Shown here piece by piece: positions 1 through 9,209 of a stretch of 64,000 nucleotides of DNA. Position 1 is the first letter of the stretch; every line of letters begins with the position of its first letter. Position numbers and translations under genes: made by a program. A model generated the notes under the pieces. The model was not told where the DNA came from. It was given only the letters and a program-made list of their open reading frames with translations, and searched no databases. Origin of the DNA: a virus; the IMG/VR virus record IMGVR_UViG_3300043446_004500, positions 1-64,000 of that record; one strand, written 5' to 3'.

Positions 1-603
1 GTTCAGATTACAAATCCCGGATATGGATATACTGTAGTTCCTGGAGTAAGGTTTATTAGTGGTGGTGGAAGTGGTGCTGCAGCAACAGCAACTCTTGGAA
101 ATGGAATTGTTGGAATTATTACGGTCAATAATTCTGGTTCGGGATATGTTTTACCACCTTCTATAACATTTACTGGCATCTCCTCAGTCTCTGCAGCTGC
201 CACTGCCGTCGTTTCTGCTGGCGGTTCAATAACTTCAATATTAATCACAAATGCCGGTCTTGGATATACTCAATCTCCAATAATAACTATCGGAAATCCT
301 GCACTGTCATCTACAGGAAACTTTATATTCAATGAAGTAGTTACTGGCACTACTTCTGGAGTTACTGCAAGAGTTAAATCTTGGAATTCAGTTACAAATA
401 TTCTTCAAGTTTCTCAAATTACTGGAACATTTACTCTTGGAGAAAATATTGTAGGTTCTGCATCTTCAGCATCTCACTATTTGAGATCTATAGAAGAATA
501 TGCATATTCTGCAAAGGATGGATATACGGAAAATGATGAAATTGAAGAAGAGTCTGATCAAATAATTGATTTTAATGAAATTAATCCTTTTGGAATGCCA
601 TAA
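1..603 (+). CDS. gp14: Neck protein gp14, C-terminal part (gene cut by window start)
   Basis: The reading frame is open from base 1 and stops at 601-603, so the start lies outside the window. The visible 200 residues hold Gly/Thr/Ser-rich beta-type repeats (GYGYT- and GLGYT-like units about 60 residues apart) and an acidic tail ending NPFGMP. In T4 gp14 joins the neck to the tail. The call rests mainly on its place directly before gp15 and on the acidic tail, which I remember from gp14 of cyanophages. The glycine-rich repeats would be an extension relative to T4 gp14. Another neck or virion protein is possible. Confidence 0.65.
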   Translation, partial: VQITNPGYGYTVVPGVRFISGGGSGAAATATLGNGIVGIITVNNSGSGYVLPPSITFTGISSVSAAATAVVSAGGSITSILITNAGLGYTQSPIITIGNPALSSTGNFIFNEVVTGTTSGVTARVKSWNSVTNILQVSQITGTFTLGENIVGSASSASHYLRSIEEYAYSAKDGYTENDEIEEESDQIIDFNEINPFGMP

Positions 604-605
604 TG

Positions 606-613
606 AATAAATA
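606..613 (+). promoter_or_regulatory. Late promoter (AATAAATA) of gp15, overlapping a hairpin arm
   Basis: AATAAATA is one mismatch from the T4 late consensus TATAAATA and lies 43 bases before the gp15 ATG. A perfect 7-base inverted repeat (610-616 with 635-641) overlaps the promoter, so a late transcript starting near 619 would lack the 5' arm. Confidence 0.55.
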
Positions 614-655
614 CTAGTTAATTATAGAAAACCGTAGTATTGTAAGTTAAATCAT

Positions 656-1657
656 ATGTTTGAATATTTTTATCACGAGATTTTAAGAAAAACGGTAATT
701 TCTTTTGGATCTCTATTCAACAACATAAACATTCATCATAAAAACTCTGATAATGAAGTTGTTAGTATTATTAAAGTTCCTTTGGCCTATGGACCAACTC
801 AAAAATTTCTTGCTAGATTAAATCAATCTCCAGATTTAAATAAACCAGTTCAAATTACATTACCAAGAATGTCATTTGAATTTACTGGATTAACTTATGA
901 TGCTACAAGAAAATCTACTACAACACAATCTTTTACTGTAAAGTCTGCGGCGGATGGGAAACAAGTTAAAAAAACTTATCTTCCGGTCCCCTATAATATG
1001 CAATTTGAATTGAGTATTATGTCAAAATTGAATGACGATGCTCTTCAAATTATTGAACAAATTTTACCATATTTTCAACCCGCATATACAATGACGGTTG
1101 AAATGATTGATGATATTAATGAAAAAAGAGATATTCCTGTTGTTTTAGAAAATATTACAATGCAAGATGATTATGAAGGCGATTTTACAACAAGAAGGGT
1201 ATTAGTTTATACATTAAGATTTACAGCAAAAACATATCTATTTGGTCCAATATCTACAGTCAACGACAATATCATCAGAAAGAGTACTATTACATATATT
1301 GCTGGAGATGTAAATAATAGTGCAAGTAGAGGAATTGTATATTCTTCTGAACCTAGAGCAATTAAAAATTACACAGGAATTGTTCTCACCAATTTGGCAA
1401 ATGATATTACAACTGAAGATGTTTTGATTTCAGTAAATGATGCTTCGTCAATTTCAATCAATACTTATATTGATCTTGAAGGGGAAGAATTATTAGTAAA
1501 ATCAAAATCTGGAAACGTATTGACTGTTGAGAGGGGAAAAGATAATACAACAATTACATCGCATTTAACAGGATCTCCAATTAAATCAATTACTGCTGCT
1601 GATGATATATTAATTGAAGTTGGCGATGATTTTGGATTCAGTGGTTCAGCATTTTAA
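656..1657 (+). CDS. gp15: Tail sheath stabilizer and tail terminator gp15
   Basis: The N-terminal 200 residues match the T4 gp15 family. They start MFEYFYHE, then have FGSLFNNI, FLARLNQ, a QIIEQILPYFQP core and a final Arg-rich strand before FGP. gp15 forms the hexameric ring that caps the tube and sheath and binds the neck. The product is 333 residues, about 60 longer than T4 gp15 as I remember it. The extra C-terminal part (from about residue 210) is beta-rich and looks like a small added domain of unknown role. It lies between gp14 and gp16 as in T4. Start ATG at 656; the ribosome-binding site is weak. Confidence 0.9.
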   Translation: MFEYFYHEILRKTVISFGSLFNNINIHHKNSDNEVVSIIKVPLAYGPTQKFLARLNQSPDLNKPVQITLPRMSFEFTGLTYDATRKSTTTQSFTVKSAADGKQVKKTYLPVPYNMQFELSIMSKLNDDALQIIEQILPYFQPAYTMTVEMIDDINEKRDIPVVLENITMQDDYEGDFTTRRVLVYTLRFTAKTYLFGPISTVNDNIIRKSTITYIAGDVNNSASRGIVYSSEPRAIKNYTGIVLTNLANDITTEDVLISVNDASSISINTYIDLEGEELLVKSKSGNVLTVERGKDNTTITSHLTGSPIKSITAADDILIEVGDDFGFSGSAF

Positions 1658-1667
1658 ATGAGTAAAA

Positions 1668-2111
1668 ATGAAAATGACGAAAAAATTTGACAAGTTAAAT
1701 GAAACTTTTAATGTTGATGCAGAGATAATTGCTGCAGAAAAAGAACCTATTGCCATTGAAAAGAAAATAGAGGAATTGGAAACCACTGCAAGTGATATTA
1801 AAAAAGATTATGAATATGCGAGAGGAAATTTATATTCTCTTATAGAAAAAGGTCAAGAAGCAATTAATGGAATTCTTGAACTTGCTCAAGAAAGTGAAAT
1901 GCCAAGAGCATATGAGGTTGCAGGTCAGTTAATTAAAAATACTGGAGAAATTGCGGAAAAACTTTTGTCTCTACAAAAAACTCTCAAAGATGTTGAAGAA
2001 GAAAAGCAAAAAGGTCCTACAACAGTTAATAATGCTCTTTTTGTAGGGTCTACTGCAGACTTAGCTAAATTTTTAAAGCAACAAAGTTCTGAAGAAGCAT
2101 CAAATCAATAA
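1668..2111 (+). CDS. gp16: Small terminase subunit gp16
   Basis: Recognised by the central family signature DYEYARGNLYSLIEKG followed by an ESEMPRAYEVAGQLIK helix, typical of T4-type small terminases. These proteins form a ring that recognises or regulates packaging of concatemeric DNA by gp17. Length 147 residues, mostly helical and coiled coil, with a disordered polar tail. An alternative ATG lies two codons downstream at 1674. Unlike T4, gp16 and gp17 are not adjacent: a 2.1-kb gene separates them. Confidence 0.9.
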   Translation: MKMTKKFDKLNETFNVDAEIIAAEKEPIAIEKKIEELETTASDIKKDYEYARGNLYSLIEKGQEAINGILELAQESEMPRAYEVAGQLIKNTGEIAEKLLSLQKTLKDVEEEKQKGPTTVNNALFVGSTADLAKFLKQQSSEEASNQ

Positions 2112-2114
2112 ATA
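2107..2114 (+). promoter_or_regulatory. Late promoter (AATAAATA) before the mosaic virion protein gene
   Basis: AATAAATA overlaps the gp16 stop and lies 24 bases before the next ATG (2138), the spacing seen for other late promoters here. Confidence 0.5.
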
Positions 2115-2137
2115 ATAAAGACGAGATAATACTTCAA

Positions 2138-4249
2138 ATGGTTTGGTCTAAAGATTATAAAAGATCAATTGATTGCGATAGTCCTAAGGGGTTTTCTCAA
2201 CGTGCTCATTGTGCTGCTCGTAGAAAAAGATCAAAGGGTGAAGAGACCAAATCAAAATCACCATTTAATGAAATGCATCAAGTAAAGTCACATAAATCAG
2301 TTGAAAGTATTGCAAAGAAACATCGTCTAGAAGTTTCTTTTGTAAAAAAGCAACTTGAAATGGGAATTCCTATTGAACATGAGCATACAAAGGATAAAGA
2401 TCTTGCAACTGATATAGCACTTCAACATCTTGATGAAATTCCAGATTATTATACTCGTTTGAAAAGGATGGAGTCTGATGCTAAAAAGCATCATAAAAAG
2501 TTCAAGGATGTAAAAGAAGCATTAGATGGAAAAACTCCAAGAGATCCCGATTATTCTTTAAAAGATTGGTTTAAGGGGTGGGTTCAAACTGGTGGAAAAT
2601 ATGATGGTAAACCTTGTGCTCGTCAACCAGGACAAACAACTAAACCATATTGCAGAGATGCTGATGTTCGTGCTTCTATGAGTAAAGATGAAAGGAATAA
2701 AAGAGCTGCTAAAAAACGTAAAGAAGATCCAAATCCAGATAGATCGGGAGATGCAAAAATTGTGACACAGGAAGAATACATTCAAGAAAAAAAAGGTGAA
2801 AAAGATGCTTGTTATCATAAAGTAAAAAGTAGGTATAAAATTTGGCCCAGTGCGTATGCATCTGGAGCATTGGTCAAATGTCGTGAAGTTGGTGCTTCCA
2901 ATTGGGGAACTAAATCAGAGGATGTTGGTGATTCATCATTGGCAGACTTAGATTCTCCAGTTCATATGCCTCCAATTCATGGAGTGCATGTTGATTATGA
3001 AAAGAGGTATTGTTCAAAGTGTCAAAAAGAAGAATTGAGAAGTGAGTGCAAATATGGACCAAAATACTGGGATATCTATTCTATTCCTACCAAATTAAAA
3101 GATATGGTTAAAACAGAAGAAAAAGACCACGAGTATTCAATGGCAAGATCAGAACTATCTACTATTGATAATGCAGTAAAAAGATTAAGAAAAAGATTAA
3201 AAGGTGAGGGTAATATTGAGGCATGGGTACAATCAAAAATTACCAAAGCAGCAGATTATATTGATACTGCAGCAGATTATATGGAAAGTGGTGAGCATGA
3301 TGTTGATGAAGGTGTAAGTTTTGATGTAACACACACTTCAGCAGATGTAAGAAAATCACAAAGAGCAAAGAAAATTGCAAACCTAGCACAGAGGGGTGTG
3401 GGTGGTGAAAAGTCTACTGCTGCTCGTATGTCGGGGGTATCCCTACCATCAATTAAAAAAGAAGAAAAACTTGTTGATAAGATTGTAGATGAAATGAAGT
3501 GTTGGCCTGGATACAAAAAGAAGGGAACTCAAAAACTTTTTGGTAAGAAGTATAATCGTTGTGTAAAAGCAGAGGATGTGTCCCTTGAAGATGTAAATGG
3601 AAATACTTTTGCAGAAGTAGTTGATTTAATCAAACCAGAACCAATTAAGGGATTTAAGTCACAAGTTGACGAAGCAACCAGAATGCAAGCACAAACTGGC
3701 AATGTGATTATGGTTACTCTTATGTGGAGAGGTAAGTATTATTCACTTAAGATGTTTTTCCCTCAAGTTAAACTTCCAACACGTCAAGATATTAATGATG
3801 AGTTGCAAAAAGTTTATCCGGGTTCAAAAGTAGTTTATCATTCAGTTTCCGAAATTCAACCAGGACAACCTCTTATTCAAGTATGTGGACCTCAAGGTGG
3901 TAGTTCTGCAAAACCAGGACCTAATAGAAATTATGTAAAACCTATGGGAGAAGAAGTTGAAATTGATGAATCAGTTAGATTGGATAAATCAAAAATGAAG
4001 TGTAATAAACCAAAAGCACAAGCAGTAGGAGATTCTCTTACAGGAAAATCACATGTTGTTAAGGCATGTTCTGGAGGAGAGGAGAAGATTATTCGTTTTG
4101 GACAAAGAGGAGTAAAAGGTTCTCCCAAAAAGAAAGGTGAATCTAAAGCATATGCAATGCGTCGTCATAAGTTTAAAACAAGACACGCAGAGAATATTGC
4201 TAAAGGTCCAATGTCCGCAGCTTATTGGGCAAATAAAGTTAAGTGGTAA
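2138..4249 (+). CDS. Large basic mosaic protein inserted between gp16 and gp17; probable virion or head-internal protein
   Basis: 703 residues, very Lys/Arg-rich, built from many short modules rather than one fold. In order: a CDSPKGFSQRAHC segment (about 13-25); a helical SIAKKHRLEVSFVKKQLEMG module with EHEHTKD (about 50-110); a Cys-containing GGKYDGKPCARQPGQ module (about 150-180); a CYHKVKSRYKIWPSAYASGALVKC module (about 225-250); two helical blocks (about 335-440); a CWPGYKKKGTQKLFGKKYNRC block (about 455-478); a beta module (about 520-590) resembling the product of 11093-11413; and a basic tail ending in AYWANKVKW. Similar modules recur in cyanophage structural proteins. No enzyme motif is seen. 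A DNA-binding internal head protein is an inference. Confidence 0.6.
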   Translation: MVWSKDYKRSIDCDSPKGFSQRAHCAARRKRSKGEETKSKSPFNEMHQVKSHKSVESIAKKHRLEVSFVKKQLEMGIPIEHEHTKDKDLATDIALQHLDEIPDYYTRLKRMESDAKKHHKKFKDVKEALDGKTPRDPDYSLKDWFKGWVQTGGKYDGKPCARQPGQTTKPYCRDADVRASMSKDERNKRAAKKRKEDPNPDRSGDAKIVTQEEYIQEKKGEKDACYHKVKSRYKIWPSAYASGALVKCREVGASNWGTKSEDVGDSSLADLDSPVHMPPIHGVHVDYEKRYCSKCQKEELRSECKYGPKYWDIYSIPTKLKDMVKTEEKDHEYSMARSELSTIDNAVKRLRKRLKGEGNIEAWVQSKITKAADYIDTAADYMESGEHDVDEGVSFDVTHTSADVRKSQRAKKIANLAQRGVGGEKSTAARMSGVSLPSIKKEEKLVDKIVDEMKCWPGYKKKGTQKLFGKKYNRCVKAEDVSLEDVNGNTFAEVVDLIKPEPIKGFKSQVDEATRMQAQTGNVIMVTLMWRGKYYSLKMFFPQVKLPTRQDINDELQKVYPGSKVVYHSVSEIQPGQPLIQVCGPQGGSSAKPGPNRNYVKPMGEEVEIDESVRLDKSKMKCNKPKAQAVGDSLTGKSHVVKACSGGEEKIIRFGQRGVKGSPKKKGESKAYAMRRHKFKTRHAENIAKGPMSAAYWANKVKW

Positions 4250-4266
4250 AAGTTTATGCTTTAGTA

Positions 4267-4350
4267 ATGGATTATAATCATCAAACTGGAAAATTTAGAG
4301 CAAGCAATTTTATACTTAAAAAATACAGGTTAATTTATTATGTCAAATGA
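4267..4350 (+). CDS. Possible 27-residue peptide before gp17
   Basis: A short open frame, beginning MDYNHQTGKF and overlapping the first codons of gp17, fills the 90-base gap. It has no family signature and no clear ribosome-binding site. It could be leader sequence only. Confidence 0.2.
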   Translation: MDYNHQTGKFRASNFILKKYRLIYYVK

Positions 4351-5989
4351 TGTATATCTTGGAAATCCGTTACTAAAAAGAGCAAATACTCCCATTGAGT
4401 TTACGCAAGAACAAATTATTGAATTTGTGAAGTGTAAAGATGATCCGGTTTATTTTGCAAATAATTATGTAAAAATTGTAACTCTGGATCATGGTCTCCA
4501 GACATTTAAACCATATCATTTCCAAGAAAAGTTAATCAACAACTTCCACAAGCACAGATTTAATATCTGCAAGATGCCTCGTCAGACAGGTAAATCTACA
4601 ACTGTGGTTTCTTTTCTTTTACACTATGCAGTTTTCAATGATAATGTAAATATTGGTATTCTTGCAAACAAAGCAGCAACCGCAAGAGAACTTTTAGACA
4701 GATTACAAACTGCATATGAGAATCTTCCCAAATGGATGCAACAGGGTATCGTATCTTGGAACAAAGGTTCTCTTGAACTTGAGAACGGAAGTAAGATCTT
4801 GGCTGCTTCTACTTCTGCTTCTGCAGTTCGTGGTATGTCATTCAATATTCTATTTTTGGACGAATTTGCGTTCGTACCTAACCACATTGCAGATTCTTTC
4901 TTTGCTTCAGTATATCCAACAATCACTTCAGGTAAAAACACAAAGGTAATTATTGTATCTACTCCACATGGTATGAATCACTTCTACCGCATGTGGCATG
5001 ATGCGGAGAAGGGTAAAAATGAATATGTATTCACTGATGTTCACTGGAGTGAAGTTCCAGGTCGTGATGAGGAGTGGAAAAAACAAACAATCTCAAACAC
5101 TTCAGAACAACAGTTCAAGGTTGAGTTTGAATGCGAATTCTTAGGATCAGTTGATACTTTGATTGCACCATCAAAACTTAGAGCACTTGTTTACGATAAT
5201 CCTAAGATCAGCAGTGGTGGTTTAGATGTTTATGAGGATCCAATTGAGAATCATGATTACTTAGCTACTGTTGACGTTGCAAGAGGGGTTGGTAACGATT
5301 ATTCTGCGTTCACTGTAGTTGATATAACAACCTTTCCGCATAAAGTAGTTGCAAAGTATAGAAATAATGAAATTAAACCAATGCTTTTTCCAAGTATTAT
5401 TGTAGACGTTGTAAAAAACTACAATAATGCCTATATTTTGTGCGAAGTAAATGATGTTGGTGATCAGGTAGCATCAATTATACATTATGATCTTGAGTAT
5501 AACAATCTTTTGATGTGCTCTATGAGAGGTAGAGCAGGTCAAATTGTTGGTCAAGGATTTTCTGGAAAGAAAACTCAGTTGGGAGTAAAGATGTCCAAAA
5601 CTGTTAAAAAAGTTGGATGTCTTAATCTTAAAACGATGATTGAAGAGAATAAACTTATTTTCAATGATTATGATATTATGAGTGAGTTAACAACGTTCAT
5701 TCAAAAGCACAATTCATTTGAGGCAGAAGAAGGTTGCAACGATGACCTTGCAATGTGCTTGGTAATTTATGCATGGTTAGTTGCTCAAGATTATTTTAAA
5801 GAGCTTACAGACCAAGATGTAAGAAAGAAATTATATGAAGAACAAAAAAATCAAATTGAACAAGATATGTCTCCATTTGGGTTTATTAACGATGGATTGG
5901 ATGATAATAGTTTTGTAGATAACAGTGGAGATAGATGGTATACTGATGAATATGGAGATCGTGCTTATATGTGGGAGTACTTGTCCTAA
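4340..5989 (+). CDS. gp17: Large terminase subunit gp17 (packaging ATPase and nuclease)
   Basis: 549 residues. The N-terminal ATPase carries Walker A PRQTGKST (about 80-88) and Walker B ILFLDEFAF (about 170-178). The C-terminal RNase H-like nuclease domain begins around 300 with TVDVARGVGNDYSAF, which carries the first metal-binding Asp, and has NDDLAMCLVIYAW near 480. It pumps DNA into the prohead through the gp20 portal and cuts headful lengths. Somewhat shorter than T4 gp17. Its stop overlaps the start of the next gene (TAATG). No intein or intron interrupts it. Confidence 0.97.
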   Translation: MSNDVYLGNPLLKRANTPIEFTQEQIIEFVKCKDDPVYFANNYVKIVTLDHGLQTFKPYHFQEKLINNFHKHRFNICKMPRQTGKSTTVVSFLLHYAVFNDNVNIGILANKAATARELLDRLQTAYENLPKWMQQGIVSWNKGSLELENGSKILAASTSASAVRGMSFNILFLDEFAFVPNHIADSFFASVYPTITSGKNTKVIIVSTPHGMNHFYRMWHDAEKGKNEYVFTDVHWSEVPGRDEEWKKQTISNTSEQQFKVEFECEFLGSVDTLIAPSKLRALVYDNPKISSGGLDVYEDPIENHDYLATVDVARGVGNDYSAFTVVDITTFPHKVVAKYRNNEIKPMLFPSIIVDVVKNYNNAYILCEVNDVGDQVASIIHYDLEYNNLLMCSMRGRAGQIVGQGFSGKKTQLGVKMSKTVKKVGCLNLKTMIEENKLIFNDYDIMSELTTFIQKHNSFEAEEGCNDDLAMCLVIYAWLVAQDYFKELTDQDVRKKLYEEQKNQIEQDMSPFGFINDGLDDNSFVDNSGDRWYTDEYGDRAYMWEYLS

Positions 5990-6219
5990 TGGATTTAGAT
6001 AAACAAATACTGCTAGGTCATTTATTACTTACAGATAGAAGATGTAGAACTTGTGGAGAAGTTAAAAATTTAATAGATGGATTTTATAGGACTCGCAAAG
6101 ATAGGGGTCCGGTTTCTTCATCATATTCATATGAGTGTAAAGAATGTTCTATACATAGAGTAAAAAATAATAAAAATAGTCGTACTTACTATGTTTGTTG
6201 GGAATATCCAGATTGGTAG
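5989..6219 (+). CDS. Small zinc-finger protein between gp17 and gp18
   Basis: 76 residues starting at the ATG that overlaps the gp17 stop. An in-frame start further upstream at 5971 lies inside gp17 and is less likely. Two CxxC pairs (RCRTCGE near residue 20 and YECKECS near 50) predict one zinc site. The C-terminus is aromatic, ending YPDW. The C-x2-C...C-x2-C layout is like truncated HNH or DNA-binding fingers, but no catalytic HNH residues are evident. Function unknown. Translational coupling to gp17 suggests a late role. Confidence 0.75.
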   Translation: MDLDKQILLGHLLLTDRRCRTCGEVKNLIDGFYRTRKDRGPVSSSYSYECKECSIHRVKNNKNSRTYYVCWEYPDW

Positions 6220-6257
6220 TGTTCACGTCACGTTTTCTCCGCTTAAAATAATATTTT

Positions 6258-6265
6258 AATAAATA
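6258..6265 (+). promoter_or_regulatory. gp18: Late promoter (AATAAATA) of gp18, located in a hairpin loop
   Basis: AATAAATA lies 33 bases before the gp18 ATG. TTTTCTCCG at 6233-6241 is complementary to CGGAGAAAA at 6288-6296, which contains the gp18 ribosome-binding site GGAG. Read-through RNA can mask the site; RNA starting near 6271 cannot. Confidence 0.6.
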
Positions 6266-6298
6266 TTTTTAGTAAAACTGAGATTTACGGAGAAAAAA

Positions 6299-8494
6299 AT
6301 GGCGACTCCTCAATTATCTCCTGGAGTACTAATCAGAGAGGTTGATTTAACTGTAGGAAGAGCTGAAAATGTTCTTGACAACATCGGTGCTATTGCCGGA
6401 CCCTTTACAAAAGGTCCAGTAGATGAGGTCGTTGATATTACGACCGAACAAGAACTAATTAATGTATTTGGCAAACCAATCTCTACAGATAGTCAGTATG
6501 AGTATTGGATGAGTGCTTCCTCATTCCTATCTTATGGTGGTATTCTTAAGGTTGTAAGAACTTCAGGCACAACTTTAAATAATTCCAATGCAGGTTTTAA
6601 TACCACCGCAAATACAAGCCTTAAAATTGACAATTTTGAAGATTATAACGATAATCACTCTTCAGATAGTGTAACCTTTGCATATGCTGCAAAAAATCCA
6701 GGTAACTGGGCAAATGATCTAAAAGTTTGTGTAATTGATGATAAAGCTGACCAAACTATTGGAATTGCAACCACAAATCCAAGTGCTCTAGGAGCAGTCA
6801 TTGGATATGGAGTTACAACAACGTTAAGTGCAGTAACAATTGCCAAGAATGATGGAACTACAGAAACATTTACTGGTTATTTAAAAGGTATAATTACTGG
6901 AGTCACCACATCAGCATCTGGTTCAAGTTCCATTGATGTAAAAATTCTTTCAAGAGTTGCATCAAATGGAACTGTTACACCAATTTCATATGCCGAAGGA
7001 AATGCTGGATATAGTTTTGAAGCTTCGGATACTATAACATTTATCAACAATTCCGGCATTACAACTGGTACTACTGCATCAGTTAGTACAATTCTTGACT
7101 GGTACGATCAACAAACACTTGGACTAACTAATTCAACTGTTTACTGGAAGTCTTTAGCACCAAAACCAGTTTCTACAAGTTATTCACTTGATAGAAGTGG
7201 AAAGAATGATGCTATTCACGTTGTTGTTATTGATGACAAGGGTTCTGTAACTGGAATTCAAGGAAATCTCCTCGAAAAGCATCTGTTCCTTTCCAAAGCT
7301 GCAGATTCAGTATCGGCCGTAAATTCTTCACAAAAGAATTTTTGGAAGAATTATCTTGCAATCTATTCGCAGTATGTATATGCTGGAGCAAATCCTTCAG
7401 ACCAAATTGACACTCAAAATGCAACTGCTCCAGTAGCAACAGCGTTTACAACAGCATCGGGATGGGCAGGCATTTCTACAGCATCTGGAATTTGGAACCA
7501 AGACGCACAAGGGGTTACCTTCAATGCAATTGGTAACGTAACTTATACATTAACAGCAGGTAAGAACTATTCTGCTGGCAATGGGATGACAGCTGCACTT
7601 TCTGATCTTATCAGTTCTTATACTCTATTCTCAAACAAAGATGAAGTTGCGGTAGATTACTTGATTATGGGTCCTGGTTTAGGAGAAGAACCACAGTCTC
7701 AAGCAAAAGCAAATCACCTTATTTCTATTGCGAATGAAAGAAAAGACTGTGTTGCTGTAATTTCACCACATAGATCTAATGTTATCGGAGATTTGACTGC
7801 GGCAACTCAAACAACAAACGTTGTTAGATTCTTCAGTTCACTACAGTCTTCTTCTTATGCAGTATTTGATAGTGGATATAAGTATACCTATGATAGATTC
7901 AATAATACCTTCAGATACATTCCTTGCAACCCAGATGTTGCAGGTCTGATGGTTAGAACTTCTATTGTCGCATATCCTTGGTTCTCTCCTGCTGGTCAAC
8001 AAAGAGGCATTTTAAATAATGCTGTCAAACTTGCATACAATCCAAGCAAGGCACAAAGGGATCAACTTTATGCACAAAGAATCAATTCTGTTGTAAATCA
8101 ACCAGGAATTGGTATTCTTCTCTTTGGAGATAAAACTGCTCTCGGTTATGCTTCAGCATTTGATAGAATTAATGTTCGTCGTCTTTTCCTCACCGTTGAG
8201 CAAGCATTAGAGAAAGCTGCACAAGCACAACTCTTTGAACTCAATGACGAGATCACAAGAGCAAACTTTGTAAACATTGTAGAGCCTTATTTGAGAGATG
8301 TTCAGGCAAAACGTGGTCTATATGACTTCCTAGTTGTCTGTGACACTACAAATAATACTCCTGATGTTATTGATAATAATGAATTTAGAGCTAACATCTT
8401 CCTGAAGCCAACTAAATCAATCAACTATGTAACTCTGACTTTCGTTGCTACACGTACTGGAGTCAGTTTTGAAGAAGTTGCTGGTAGAGTTTAA
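6299..8494 (+). CDS. gp18: Contractile tail sheath protein gp18
   Basis: 731 residues. The start SPGVLIREVDLT and the conserved C-terminal third (YPWFSPAGQQRGI near 560, then VNQPGIGILLFGDKTA, RINVRRLFLTVE and FVATRTGVSFEEVAGRV at the end) are diagnostic of T4-type sheath subunits. The middle (about 100-420) is Ser/Thr/Gly-rich and variable, as expected for the surface-exposed domains. It contracts around the gp19 tube during infection. Longer than T4 gp18. It has its own late promoter and a ribosome-binding site that can be hidden in a hairpin. Confidence 0.97.
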   Translation: MATPQLSPGVLIREVDLTVGRAENVLDNIGAIAGPFTKGPVDEVVDITTEQELINVFGKPISTDSQYEYWMSASSFLSYGGILKVVRTSGTTLNNSNAGFNTTANTSLKIDNFEDYNDNHSSDSVTFAYAAKNPGNWANDLKVCVIDDKADQTIGIATTNPSALGAVIGYGVTTTLSAVTIAKNDGTTETFTGYLKGIITGVTTSASGSSSIDVKILSRVASNGTVTPISYAEGNAGYSFEASDTITFINNSGITTGTTASVSTILDWYDQQTLGLTNSTVYWKSLAPKPVSTSYSLDRSGKNDAIHVVVIDDKGSVTGIQGNLLEKHLFLSKAADSVSAVNSSQKNFWKNYLAIYSQYVYAGANPSDQIDTQNATAPVATAFTTASGWAGISTASGIWNQDAQGVTFNAIGNVTYTLTAGKNYSAGNGMTAALSDLISSYTLFSNKDEVAVDYLIMGPGLGEEPQSQAKANHLISIANERKDCVAVISPHRSNVIGDLTAATQTTNVVRFFSSLQSSSYAVFDSGYKYTYDRFNNTFRYIPCNPDVAGLMVRTSIVAYPWFSPAGQQRGILNNAVKLAYNPSKAQRDQLYAQRINSVVNQPGIGILLFGDKTALGYASAFDRINVRRLFLTVEQALEKAAQAQLFELNDEITRANFVNIVEPYLRDVQAKRGLYDFLVVCDTTNNTPDVIDNNEFRANIFLKPTKSINYVTLTFVATRTGVSFEEVAGRV

Positions 8495-8530
8495 TTTAAT
8501 TAGTTAATTAACAAAAGGAGGACCCTAAAA

Positions 8531-9154
8531 ATGGCAAACTTAAGAACTATCACTCAGTTTAAATCAGCACTTCAAGGTGGTGGAGCCAGACCCAATCTAT
8601 TTGAAGTAAGAATGCCTACTTTACCAACAGCAGCTGTTGGTGCTGATTGGGATGCAACTAATTTCGAATTCCTTTGCAAGGCAGCAGCTCTACCAGCATC
8701 AAATATTGCAGCAATTGATGTTCCATTCAGAGGACGTATTTTAAAAGTTGCTGGTGATCGCACATTTGATACTTGGACAGTAACAGTTATTAACGATGAA
8801 GACTTTAAGATCAGAAGTGCTTTTGAAAATTGGATGAATGGTATCAGCAAACTTGATAACAATACTGGTGCAACTGAACCCCTTCAGTATATGACCGACG
8901 CCGAAGTATTCCAACTTGGCAGAGGTTATGATAAGGGAAGATTTAGTGACACCAATAATGGCGGAACTGCTGCTGGCGGAACTGCAACTCCATTGAAGTC
9001 ATACAAGTTCTATAGCATTTTCCCAACCAATATTTCCGCAATTGATCTTTCATATGATACATCAGACACTATTGAAGAATTCACCGTAGAGTTCCAAGTT
9101 CAGTACTGGACTGCTGGTGAGACTACCGACCAAACTGGTATCGTATTAACCTAA
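8531..9154 (+). CDS. gp19: Tail tube protein gp19
   Basis: 207 residues, starting after a strong AGGAGG site. The sequence shows the tube fold: KAAALPASNIAAIDVPFRGR, then KVAGDRTFDTWTVTV, an NWMNGISKL helix and a final EFTVEFQVQYW strand. Hexameric rings stack to form the conduit for DNA. It follows gp18 by 36 bases with no obvious late promoter, so it is probably co-transcribed with the sheath gene and set apart by its strong ribosome-binding site. Confidence 0.95.
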   Translation: MANLRTITQFKSALQGGGARPNLFEVRMPTLPTAAVGADWDATNFEFLCKAAALPASNIAAIDVPFRGRILKVAGDRTFDTWTVTVINDEDFKIRSAFENWMNGISKLDNNTGATEPLQYMTDAEVFQLGRGYDKGRFSDTNNGGTAAGGTATPLKSYKFYSIFPTNISAIDLSYDTSDTIEEFTVEFQVQYWTAGETTDQTGIVLT

Positions 9155-9156
9155 TA

Positions 9157-9201
9157 TTTAACCTTAATAAATAGTCAAAACGACTATTGTATAAGGTTAA
9201 A
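9157..9201 (+). promoter_or_regulatory. gp20: Late promoter inside a nested hairpin that hides the gp20 ribosome-binding site
   Basis: TTTAACCTTA (9157-9166) pairs perfectly with TAAGGTTAAA (9192-9201). Inside it AATAGTC (9170-9176) pairs with GACTATT (9182-9188). The AAGG before the gp20 ATG lies in the 3' arm. The late promoter AATAAATA is at 9166-9173, so late transcripts starting near 9179 lack both 5' arms and leave the site open. Confidence 0.6.
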
Positions 9202-9209
9202 AATAAATT

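Noticed and set aside
3-248. Open frame on the - strand at the window start
   Set aside because: It lies opposite the gp14-like frame, which is open throughout and continuous with the rest of the gene; no - strand gene is supported anywhere.
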